A DNA stretch of 64,000 bases. Source: Sphaerosporella brunnea. Its lineage: Eukaryota > Ascomycota > Pezizomycetes > Pezizales > Pyronemataceae. A program made the position numbers and the translations under genes. Shown one piece after another: positions 56,204 through 64,000 of the stretch; within the stretch, counting starts at the first letter, position 1; every line of letters starts with the position of its first letter. The notes under the pieces are model-generated. The model did no database searches. It saw only the letters and a list, made by a program, of their open reading frames with translations, and was not told where the DNA came from. Location: contig VXIS01000065.1 of NCBI GenBank assembly GCA_008704415.1, positions 62,001 to 126,000 on the forward strand. The letters are read 5' to 3'.

Positions 56204-56938
56204 CAGTAGAGTCTCTATATAAGAATAGGGTCGGGACCGCAGAGGCGTATTCTTATAAAGTGAATATTCTGAAAGAGGAGTGTGGCTTGGCACGGGTCCT
56301 CGGCAAACCAAAATCCGGTGTATTTTCACCCGCTTTTGTCGGCGCGCGCGCGCGGGCAAGGAACGTTAGGGGAGAGTATTCATACTGTTGACTAACTGTA
56401 CTGACGGCCGTTTGAAATTGCGGTTAAAAAAAAACAAACTCGCAATCCCCGACCCGTAACCCCCAACCCCACACATACGCACCCCTAAAGCTGATCATCG
56501 TCGCCATCATATGAATCCTCCATCTACATAAAACTGTGGTTGGAAACAGACTGCTAGGGAGCTTGAGGTGCGCATACCAAAATGTCAGAACTTGGAGAGC
56601 CGGGGCGGTCTACTCCCACCCTCTCGTCAAACGTCCTTGAATAACCCTAACTCAATTCCTGCGTACTCTTGCTGCTTCGGGTTTTCTCTTCACGTTCGGA
56701 GGCATGTTGGTTGCTTGGCTGATGCTGTAAAACGTTAGCTTGTCAAGCGGGGCAATCCCCCTGCGAGTTACCCGGCACCACTTTTTATAAGCATATCCAT
56801 ACAAATTTTTTCGCCATTTCTAAGAATATTCTTATAAGAAATTGATTCTTATTTCCCATATAAAATCGGTCGGGACCGGGCACCCATATTCTTATCGAGT
56901 GGATATTCTTATCTGACCGTATTCTTATATAGAGACTG
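56204..56938. mobile_element. Pogo/Tigger-like MITE, 735 bp
   Basis: Ends CAGTAGAGTCTCTATATAAG and the complement of CAGTCTCTATATAAGAATA, flanked by TA. Subterminal ATAAGAATA motifs recur several times near both ends, and a GGTCGGGACCG block is present on both sides. CAGT ends with TA duplication are usual for pogo-type elements. No transposase ORF. Confidence 0.85.
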
Positions 56939-58286
56939 TACCTGTGCTCGCTTAGCGAAGCCTTCGCTTACTGCTCGCACGTAACGCCAGGGCCATGCCA
57001 CTCGTAAGACGAGGCGGCCGTTGATTAGATGTGCGCTCGCGAAAGGGCATCATCTGGTGCAACTCTGTGTTTGAGGCCTCAGCGGGTGCCTTTCTGGGCG
57101 AGGGGTGGCGGTTCTACCGTGGCATCGTGATATCGCCAGTGCGCTCTCAAGAAGCCTCACCCTCCCACCCGGGCCTTTGAGTACATACTCGGAGGATTCA
57201 GTCCTTGGATCCCGGGCGCGACACGGCACTGGTGAGCTCCCACCCCATTAAGCGAGCGCCTGTGTTTCGAAGATAGCAAACACGACACGGTGTGATACTG
57301 CATGGATAGTTTTGCGCCGGCGCCGACGGGAAGAAAAGCAGCATCCCTCGAAAGTCCACCGCGCCAACGCTCCTTCGGCCGCAAATGATTCATTTCAGCA
57401 TCTTCTCTCTCCGCTTACCAAACAGATACCCACGATGGCGACTCAAAAATGGCCAGCAGAGCCTCTTCATGTTTGGACCCAGCTCACGGCGGTTTCAGAT
57501 ATCAGTGCTACTCTGCGACGGCGATTATTGCGGTGTCAACTCTAGCAGCAGCTGCAGTCTGAATCGTAACAAATCAACTCGCTCGTAAGGAAGGATCGGC
57601 AATGTGTAAGCTCGACCAGGCGGGCGTGGCCGCGACGCCACGAGCTTGGCTTGTGCACCGTTTCCTGCGATACAAAAGATGCGATTCTGCAAATGTCACA
57701 GCTATTGCTGTGACAGGGAGACACGTGATCCAGGCGCGACGTTGTCGACAGCAATAGCCGAGCACGTGCTCGCTTGAACGAGAGATGCTGGGAAACTTAC
57801 ACCACCACCACCACCACCATGATATAAACTACCGCTACGAAATGAAAGGTGCTTAAATATTTTCGCTGGGTAATATTAAAACTACGAGAGAATCACTGGA
57901 TTGTAGTTCGCTCCGATATTACCGCTCCTGATACGTTTCTCTCCTCTGATTAATCTCTGTCAGGCCTTCCCAGTAGCTCACTCGAAGCCCTGGTGGCCGG
58001 GTTCGGCCGGCCACTGAGAACACTGCGTCCTCATAAAACGTCGCTTACGACGGTCAGTAGCGCCATCTAAACAGGCCCTGAATCATTGCAGCCCCGGGCG
58101 AGTGGAAAGCGTCGTGCACCAGTGGCGATGAAAGATGAAAAAATCCGAGCATTGGCTTGCTGCAGGAAGGGTATAAAAGCGATACATGCAGATAGATAAC
58201 GGAAGACACAACTCCCGCCGTTACAACAGACGCTAGGCGTTCAGTAAATCGCGAGGCGAGCATGCAAGAGGCACGTGCGTGCCAAG
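56939..58286. other. No supported gene; isolated hAT right end
   Basis: The 48 bases before 58025 (GGCCGGCCACTGAGAACACTG) are an orphan right terminus of the GC-rich hAT family. A (CAC)n run lies at 57801-57821. ORFs are short and unconvincing. Confidence 0.4.
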
Positions 58287-58732
58287 CAGTGTTCTCAGTA
58301 GCCAGCCGGAACAGCCGGGCGGGCTTGGCCGACTGCTTTAGGCAGCCAGCCCGGCGGGCATTTTGCAGAAGCCCAAACGCCCCAGCCCGCTATCGGGCCA
58401 GCCCGGCTGCCAGGGCCTTGAGTGATCTCCGGTGAAGACCGGCCACTGCGAGTGGCGGTGATCAATCGGCGCCGATAAACTTATCAGGATCTGTAATGTT
58501 ATAGTAAACTCCTATCGAGTGATCCCCTGCTGGTCATCATTTTACACGGCGAGCATCTTTATGTACTTTTCATTTCGTAGCAGTAGTTGATATCATGGTG
58601 ATCGTATTTGTCGTCATGGTGGTCTCCGTCGGGGGGGTCGGGGGCCGCAGCCCAAACTGCCCGCCGGGCTTTTTGATCAGCCCACATCCGCTCAACGCAG
58701 CCTGCCGCGCTGGCTGGCTGTTGAGAACACTG
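58287..58732. mobile_element. hAT MITE, GC-rich family, copy 2 (446 bp)
   Basis: Ends CAGTGTTCTCAGTAGCC and GGCTGTTGAGAACACTG, flanked by a perfect 8-bp duplication GTGCCAAG (58279-58286 and 58733-58740). Subterminal AGCCGGGCGGGC motifs. No transposase-like frame. Confidence 0.92.
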
Positions 58733-58740
58733 GTGCCAAG

Positions 58741-59001
58741 GGCCATCAGCAGCCCATCCATACTCAGGGGAGAGAGCGCGTTTGTTTCTGGCAACCGTCA
58801 ATCTACTACTGAACCACCTGCTCCCGTCAAACGTCGCCCCTGCCGCGACTTTCACGGAGGGAGTTGCCGCGGGGAGCACGATGGCGACTATCCAGATAGC
58901 CCTCTTGCTGTCTGACGACGTGTGGCGTGTAATCATCAGGAGGGAGCCATTACGCTGCAAACTTACAGTGCATAGGCCTCCGCGTCTTGGCGGCTGCTCA
59001 T
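58741..59001. other. Spacer between hAT MITEs
   Basis: No gene or repeat recognised. Confidence 0.4.
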
Positions 59002-59527
59002 CAGTGTTCTCAATAGTCGGCGCAAAAATGCCGGGCTGGCTGGGGGTGTGGGCTGCGTCTTTGCACGTAAAAGTCGCGAATTGGTACAGAGTGATAACTA
59101 GTGAAGTAATAATTTGTTGATAGCCGAGCAACAGCGCATGCAGTCTTCTCAACAGCCGGCCCGCCCGGCCGGATGCGTTGAGCGGATGTGGGCTGACCCA
59201 AGGCCCGTCCGACTGTTTGGGCTGCAGCTACGACGGAGACCACAATGCAATGACGACAAATACGACCACCGTGACATCAACTACTGCTATGCAATGGAAA
59301 GTACATAAAGATGTTCGCGGTGTAAAATGATGACTCGCAGGGAATTGCGAGATACGAGTGTAGCAAAACGCCCGCCGGGCTGACTGCATCAAGCAGCCGG
59401 CCAAGCCCCGCCCGGCTGTTTCGGCTGGCTACCGAGAACACTGAGCTCATGCCGCCCACAGCCAGGCGGCCGCTTTTCGATCACCCCAATGCAGCCAGCC
59501 CGCCCGGCTGGCTGATGAGAACACTGC
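59002..59527. mobile_element. hAT MITE, GC-rich family, copy 3, with a nested copy
   Basis: Left end CAGTGTTCTCAATAGTC and right end GGCTGATGAGAACACTG. Flanks CTGCTCAT and CTGCAGAT agree at 6 of 8 positions. It encloses copy 4 at 59141-59443. Confidence 0.65.
59141..59443. mobile_element. hAT MITE, GC-rich family, copy 4 (303 bp, nested)
   Basis: Left end CAGTCTTCTCAACAGCC, right end GGCTACCGAGAACACTG, flanks AGCGCATG and AGCTCATG (7 of 8 identical). Nested inside copy 3. Confidence 0.75.
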
Positions 59528-59839
59528 TGCAGATGCCTCTGCGACTGCGCGTCACTAGATGTCTCGACTGCTCAGTATAGGCATATCTGATCACGGCATA
59601 TCTGATCAGGTCCCCGTTTGACTCTCGACACCATCACTTGCATCTCCAACCGATGGCCTTGGCGGTGGAGATTTAGTGCTGAATAGCACGGTGAAACTGG
59701 TGAATCCATGTACGCTGGGGGCCACGCAGAGGATTACTAAACAAACAACGTCACGTGAGCCGAAAGCTTCTTCCCGTCTTCGGTGGTTTCGTTGCATCTT
59801 CGCTTCCTGCACAACCGACCAGCGAAGATAAACACCACA

Positions 59840-59992
59840 CCAACAGCATCACCATCACCACGAACTCCACCCCCACCGCCAACACCACGACCACCACCAC
59901 ACTCTCCACCAACGACACCACGACCCCCACCACCAAAACCACCACGACCACCACCACCACCAAAACCACAACCACCACCACGATCGGTCGGT
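59840..59992. repeat. ACC-rich simple sequence
   Basis: About 150 bp dominated by ACC and CCA trinucleotides, less than 70 bp upstream of the next gene. It gives artificial Thr-, Pro- and Gly-rich ORFs. Confidence 0.9.
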
Positions 59993-60057
59993 GAACACAT
60001 AATCTGAGGCTTTGGGGTCTATTCACAGAGGCACTGACACCACGATCCATCTAGACA

Positions 60058-60723
60058 ATGTCCCAACCCAATTGGATGGCTGTGGCGGCCGCGTTCCAGC
60101 AGATTGTCAACGAAGTGGCACTCGTGCCCAACATTCCCGGTGTGCCGGCGGTGCTGTTGTTACAGCAACAGCAAGGGCAGCAACTGCAGCAGCAACTGCA
60201 GCAGATGCACCAGCACCAGCAGCAGTGGCAGCAGCAGATGCAGCAGCAGCAGCAGCAGTGGCAGCAGCAGATGCAACACCAGCAGCAGCAGATGCAGCAC
60301 CAGCTGCAGCAGATGCAGCAGCAATTGAACCAGATTGCGCAGGGGGTGGTGTCCCTGCGCAACAGGTTTTTCCCCACCCATTATCTTTCGTTAATTTACA
60401 CGACTAACCGTTATCGCAGCCAGGCCCTTCTGCCCATGCGGCTGCATAATGCAGCCTGCAGCGAAAATGCGCCGCTGCGATATCCGGCGGGGGTGGTGGT
60501 GGCGGCACCGCTTCCCACCACGCGTTTGGACCTCCACCACCTGACTGGTAAGGACCTTCCATTCCGCATCACTACTGACGCCGCTGAAAATTTTGTGCGA
60601 TCGTCAGGAAACAATTGTCAGGTGGTGGCGGCGGTGCTCGGACTGCCCGGCCTGCCTGCAAACACGCCGGTCATACAACGGCGGGCCCAGATTGCAGATT
60701 ACCTGGGCGCGCCTTTCTTTTGA
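60058..60723 (+). CDS. Gln-rich protein, possibly Mug135-like
   Basis: Proposed CDS join(60058..60365, 60420..60723), 203 aa. The intron (54 nt; starts GTTTTT, branch CGACTAAC, ends TCGCAG) is a multiple of three, so the frame is open whether or not it is removed. Residues 1-35 are helical and Val/Ala-rich; about 36-95 are a Gln/Met/His run encoded by a CAG/CAA microsatellite; a VSLRN linker precedes the splice point. The C-terminal part (LHNAACSENAPLRYP; VAAVLGLPGLPANTPV; IQRRAQIADYLG) resembles the C-terminal domain of basidiomycete proteins annotated as Mug135-like, after a meiotically upregulated S. pombe gene. Similarity is by impression only. The stop is followed at once by 460 bp of T-rich DNA. 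Confidence 0.6.
   Translation: MSQPNWMAVAAAFQQIVNEVALVPNIPGVPAVLLLQQQQGQQLQQQLQQMHQHQQQWQQQMQQQQQQWQQQMQHQQQQMQHQLQQMQQQLNQIAQGVVSLRNRFFPTHYLSLIYTTNRYRSQALLPMRLHNAACSENAPLRYPAGVVVAAPLPTTRLDLHHLTGKDLPFRITTDAAENFVRSSGNNCQVVAAVLGLPGLPANTPVIQRRAQIADYLGAPFF
60366..60419 (+). other. Frame-neutral intron in the Gln-rich gene
   Basis: 54 nt with GT...AG ends, a CTAAC branch site 10 nt before the acceptor and pyrimidine-rich sequence. Retention would add 18 residues (FFPTHYLSLIYTTNRYR). Confidence 0.7.
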
Positions 60724-61190
60724 TTTTTTTCTTTTTTTTCAGTGTTTTTTTGTTCGTTTTCTTTTTCGTTTTCTTTTTCGTTTTTTTTCAGTGTTTTTTG
60801 TTTCCTTTGTTTCCTTTGTTTTCGTTTTTTGTTTTTCGTTTTTTTATTTTATTTTGTTTTCCTTTTTATTTTCGTTTTTTTTTTGTTTGTTTTTAAAAAA
60901 GTTTTTGTTTTTTGTCTCTTTTCCTTTCTGTTTTTTTTTTTTTTTTTTTTTTCCGTTGGTTATTTTCTTTTTTTCTTTGTTTGAAAAAAGTTTTTCTTTT
61001 TTTTCTGTTTTTGTTTTTGTTTTTTTATCCTTTGTTTTTCCCTGTTACCGCGTTGATTTTTTTTCGTTATTCTGATTTTTTCTTTGTTTGAAAAAAGCTT
61101 TTCTTTTTTTTTCTGTTTTTTTTTCTGTTTTTTTTTTCGGTTGATTTTTTTTTTCCTTATTGGCTTTTCCTTATTTCCTTTTTATTTTGT
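60724..61190. repeat. T-rich low-complexity tract
   Basis: About 460 bp made almost wholly of T runs with GTTT/CTTT interruptions. Some sub-blocks repeat (CTTTGTTTGAAAAAAG occurs twice, near 60975 and 61082). It gives artificial poly-Phe ORFs. Confidence 0.9.
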
Positions 61191-61256
61191 ACGTATGTCT
61201 GTATGTATGTACGTATGTTTGTATGTATGTACGTATGTCTGTATGTATGAATGCAC
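61191..61256. repeat. (GTAT)n microsatellite
   Basis: About 15 imperfect GTAT/GTAC units in three blocks. Confidence 0.9.
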
Positions 61257-61665
61257 GTTTGCACAGATATCTAGTGGCCGAACCGTGATGCCCAAAAATC
61301 TCCAACTGCCACCAATCTCCCGTAGACAATCTGTAGGATGGGCATACATAGACAAATGCATACGTTCACTGCTTACCGTAGGCGACTCTGTTTTCCCGCT
61401 GGTATCGCGTGATCCATTTCATTGAGAACGATCATTGTCACAAACGATCACGGAGCCTTAACCTTCGGCACCCGACTGCACACCGGGTTGCCGGCAATAG
61501 CAAGCAGTGCCAAGCACTCCGATACGGATGTCAGGTGACGACAGTTTATGTGTGCGGCCACTCCTTCAAGCAAATATGAGCTCGTAGCGATAGCTTGCGT
61601 TCACTAGAGCATACTGCGATCGGAGGCGGTGGCAGTTACCGGTCGCGGTGCGCGACCGCTCGAAC
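61257..61665. other. No supported gene
   Basis: Short ORFs only. Confidence 0.4.
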
Positions 61666-62000
61666 CAGTGTGCCTGATAGCCGGCCCAAGAAGCCCAGCT
61701 GCGCGGGCGAGCTGCCAAAAGGCAACAGCCCAGCTGGCTGTCTCGAAATCCCGACGGGGCTGGCTGTTGGGCTGTCGGGCTGCCAAGCACTTTCGCCTGA
61801 GGTGAACTTGTCAGTTTGGCCTCGTTACGCCGTAAACTGAAGACTTGTTTCTGGGTGGCTGTTGCTCGATTCCCCATCGCGCATGATCCCTGCATCGGCT
61901 GGAAGCCCGACAGCCAGCCCGACGTGGGGCTGCGGCCCAAACAGCCCCCCGCCCGTCTTTTCGGTCAGCCCGACGGGCGGGCTGGCTATTAGGAACGCTG
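61666..62000. mobile_element. hAT MITE, GC-rich family, copy 5 (335 bp)
   Basis: Left end CAGTGTGCCTGATAGCC, right end GGCTATTAGGAACGCTG, flanked by a perfect 8-bp duplication GCTCGAAC (61658-61665 and 62001-62008). Confidence 0.9.
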
Positions 62001-62125
62001 GCTCGAACATGACTAACGCCGCCATTCGGGCGCCGGAACGCCGCAGGTGATTGTTTTTCGGATGTTCACCTTTGACAGCACCCTGCAGTGCTTTCATTCA
62101 TACCTCAGAGGCCGAGAGACAAGCG

Positions 62126-62922
62126 GTGCAAGGGGCCAAGAACCATGACCTTGGTTAGTGGCGAGGTTACCCGGGCCTGACAAGCGAGTGATTATGAGTG
62201 ACGCGTTGGCGCACCCCAAATTATTGCACATGGAGCGGCCGGGCTACGAGTCTCCCCCACGCGTCCAGTCTTTCCTAAGCCTCCCATATGGTACTGCCGC
62301 CTTTAAGGAGCGGGGATACCGGAGTCACTGACGTGTGGGCGTGATGGACATTGATTTGATCATTTAAATTTTTTTTTTTTCTAAACTTTTATCACGTTAA
62401 TACTACTCTGGAGGCCGAGCGCCAAGTTCGGGATTTTCTGATTGGCCCGCACAGCAAAAAACCGCGAAAATAAAAACTCGGCCGCCAAAATTCATCTTAA
62501 ATTAGAAGCTCCCACTTGTAGTCAAACCCATTGCAAAAAACGCGATCCAACACGTCCCGGAGGGGTAGCTGGGTGGGGGAGTGGGAGGCTGATGTGTGGC
62601 GTTTTGTGGCGACGCTGGATATTCAGCATCACCGTTTCAACTCTCTCAACATCACGACGGCCCAGCAACCCCTCCAAGACTTGCTGGATAGCATTTTCTG
62701 CGATGGGTTTGACTACAAGTGGGAGCGTCTAATTTACGATGAATTTTGACGGCCGAGTTTTTATTTTCGCGGTTTTTTGCTGTGCGGGCCAATCAGAAAA
62801 TCCCGAACTTGGCGCTCGGCCACCAGAGTAGACGCCAGCGTGTCACCGTTTATCACTCACATATCAGGCCCGGGTAACCCCTCACTAACGAAGGTTATGG
62901 TTCTAGGCCCCTAGCACAATAT
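62126..62922. mobile_element. Outer inverted-repeat structure
   Basis: About 90-bp imperfect inverted repeats (62126-62216 and 62830-62922; shared GGTTACCCGGGCCTGA and TTAGTG blocks) flank a segment that contains the fold-back element 62406-62828. The right arm abuts that inner element. Confidence 0.7.
62406..62828. mobile_element. Fold-back MITE, 423 bp, TA-flanked
   Basis: Terminal inverted repeats of 130 bp (62406-62535 and 62699-62828) differ at only a few positions (outer end CTCTGG followed by GGCCGAGCGCCAAGTTCG on the other side of one variable base). TA flanks both ends. Only about 160 bp of unique sequence lies between, so single-stranded copies would form a long hairpin. Confidence 0.9.
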
Positions 62923-63089
62923 ATGTGGTGCTAGGAGGCTAAGCGTGATATGTTGCAACGGGTTATAAACCGGGAGCTTCGTTAAGCGTGAAGTTACCTG
63001 GAATTTCGTGGCGAGTGACAAACTGTGAGGCGGAAGGTTTGGTGCCGTCAACGGCCAGACAGCAGCGACTTGCAGACAGACGGCAAACT
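62923..63089. other. Spacer, nothing recognised
   Basis: No motif seen. Confidence 0.4.
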
Positions 63090-63360
63090 TTACCGCATAA
63101 TGCGACGTTTCTATTCAGTCAATGCTATTCCAATGTTGCAGCTTCTTATTCTTGAGCAGGGAAAAATTGTCGGGTTTTATTTGAACGAAACACCACCTAA
63201 AAAGGCCGCCGGGAAGCGGGTTTTTGCACGTGTGCAGCTAGGGTCGGGCATCAGCAGAGAGGATATCGAACGGATGAGAGCAAACGGAAGCTCGAATTGT
63301 TCTTCAAGAACGGGGTCTATGGAACGCAAATCTTGTACTCCAGTGCAAAAATCTGAATAA
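63090..63360 (+). pseudogene. Transposase N-terminal fragment related to the 27.2-kb element
   Basis: The frame reads LLILEQGKIVGFYLNETPP, then AAGKRVFARVQLGSGISRED. This parallels FTIINEGKVLGFQIKET and LPPGISREEVE in the Tc1/mariner-type element at 27212-28070. It ends at a stop at 63360 with no catalytic domain following. Confidence 0.6.
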
Positions 63361-63600
63361 GCTGGAAAGCTACGATTCGAAATGCGGTAGTCTCTAAGGC
63401 GACGTTCCACTATGAGGAACAAGAGAACTCACTCTTCTTCAGCACGAAGACCCATTGCTATCCACCTGGGGAAATAGAACGCTCAAAATTCTTTTGTTTA
63501 GGTTTTATGTTTTTAGTTTCTTTCAAGAAGACTCTTTAGTTGATTTCACGACTCTCTAGTAGATAGAGCCTCATTACATTTGCCTCCTACCTCTGACCAC
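63361..63600. other. Spacer, nothing recognised
   Basis: No motif seen. Confidence 0.35.
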
Positions 63601-63790
63601 GACAATGAAGAGGAAGACGACCACACTCTCGACAATATCAAGGAGATTGTGAACCACAAGATTGACAGCATTGATTACGGGTATATTTCCTGACCGCATG
63701 ATAGTCCTAAAAACAAATCTTGGGAACCCGATGCGAACATACGCAACACTAGCGCAGATTCCATTCAGGAGTTCCTTTTGAAAAAATCCC
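63601..63790 (+). pseudogene. Chromodomain relic
   Basis: The frame reads LDNIKEIVNHKIDS, then after a decayed centre with an in-frame stop, KNKSWEPDANI and SIQEFLLKKSQ. This is the skeleton of a chromodomain (ExxIxxHR ... ENTWEPxxNL ... IxEFL) with part of the middle strand lost. Chromodomains end the integrase of gypsy-type chromoviruses and also occur in HP1-like proteins; given the surroundings a retrotransposon origin is more likely. No integrase is visible upstream. Confidence 0.6.
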
Positions 63791-64000
63791 AGGACTATCC
63801 CTCCACCGGAGTCACTCTTCGTCTCGATTTTTTCTTTGCTTCTGATAATTCTTTCTATTCCTCCCGTATGTCATCTATTGCTTCTTCTGTTTTGAATTTA
63901 CGTAAGTAACCATTTAACTTTTGTTATAAAACTACGTCATAGTAATGATGGTATAATGTCAGTATTCTACAAGTTTCTTTACCTTTCTTGACTACCGTGT
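63791..64000. other. Window end, no supported feature
   Basis: AT-rich sequence. A GTAAGT near 63902 follows a short open frame continuing from the chromodomain region and could be a donor site. Confidence 0.3.

Noticed and set aside
59751..60007. Thr/Pro/Gly-rich ORFs on both strands
   Set aside because: They are frames through ACC-type simple sequence.
60051..60381. Cys- or Leu-rich ORFs opposite the Gln-rich gene
   Set aside because: They are minus-strand shadows of the CAG/CAA microsatellite.

Overview
The window looks like accessory, transposon-dominated DNA from a filamentous fungus, most likely an agaricomycete basidiomycete. The evidence is four gene models with introns of 49-66 nt (GTGAGT-type donors, CTAAC/CTGAC-like branch sites, CAG/TAG acceptors), a crinkler-like NTPase-nuclease gene of the sort expanded in mushrooms, a glutamine-rich gene that may be Mug135-like, and relics of piggyBac, hAT, Mutator, Tc1/mariner, copia, gypsy and Tad-type LINE elements. 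No rRNA and no intact tRNA gene was seen. Species assignment is inference.

Layout. 1-12.9 kb: a piggyBac relic, a gypsy gag relic behind a possible LTR, a candidate membrane-protein gene, a retrotransposon 5' region, a perfect 4 x 30 bp minisatellite, a 618-bp hAT derivative with a perfect 8-bp target duplication, two small TA-flanked inverted-repeat elements, and a copia 5' end (LTR, primer-binding site, gag). 12.9-27 kb: a two-exon unknown gene at 12.9-13.6 kb, Tc1 fragments, an F-box-like ORF, and a gene whose product carries SILK and RVxF-type motifs; the rest is gene-poor. 27.2-29.9 kb: an internally deleted Tc1/mariner element with identical 60-bp terminal repeats beside a TTA-flanked element resembling PIF/Harbinger. 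32.9-37.4 kb: the best gene of the window, a three-exon crinkler-like ATPase/REase-fold protein, followed by a broken paralogue cut off at a solo LTR. 38.2-38.9 kb: another two-exon unknown gene. 42.5-53.9 kb: six copies of a tRNA-headed repeat embedded in larger duplications that also carry Mutator-like derivatives; an hAT element with a decayed transposase and an hAT MITE lie between them. 54.2-55.1 kb: LINE relic. 56.2-62.9 kb: a pogo-like MITE, four more MITEs of the same GC-rich hAT family (two nested), the glutamine-rich gene, T-rich DNA and a nested fold-back structure. The end holds a transposase N-terminal fragment and a chromodomain relic.

The genes do not form a pathway. The theme is a TE-rich compartment in which a putative effector or conflict-type nuclease gene has duplicated and decayed. 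All intron models, domain names and element boundaries were read by eye from the sequence and have not been checked by alignment.
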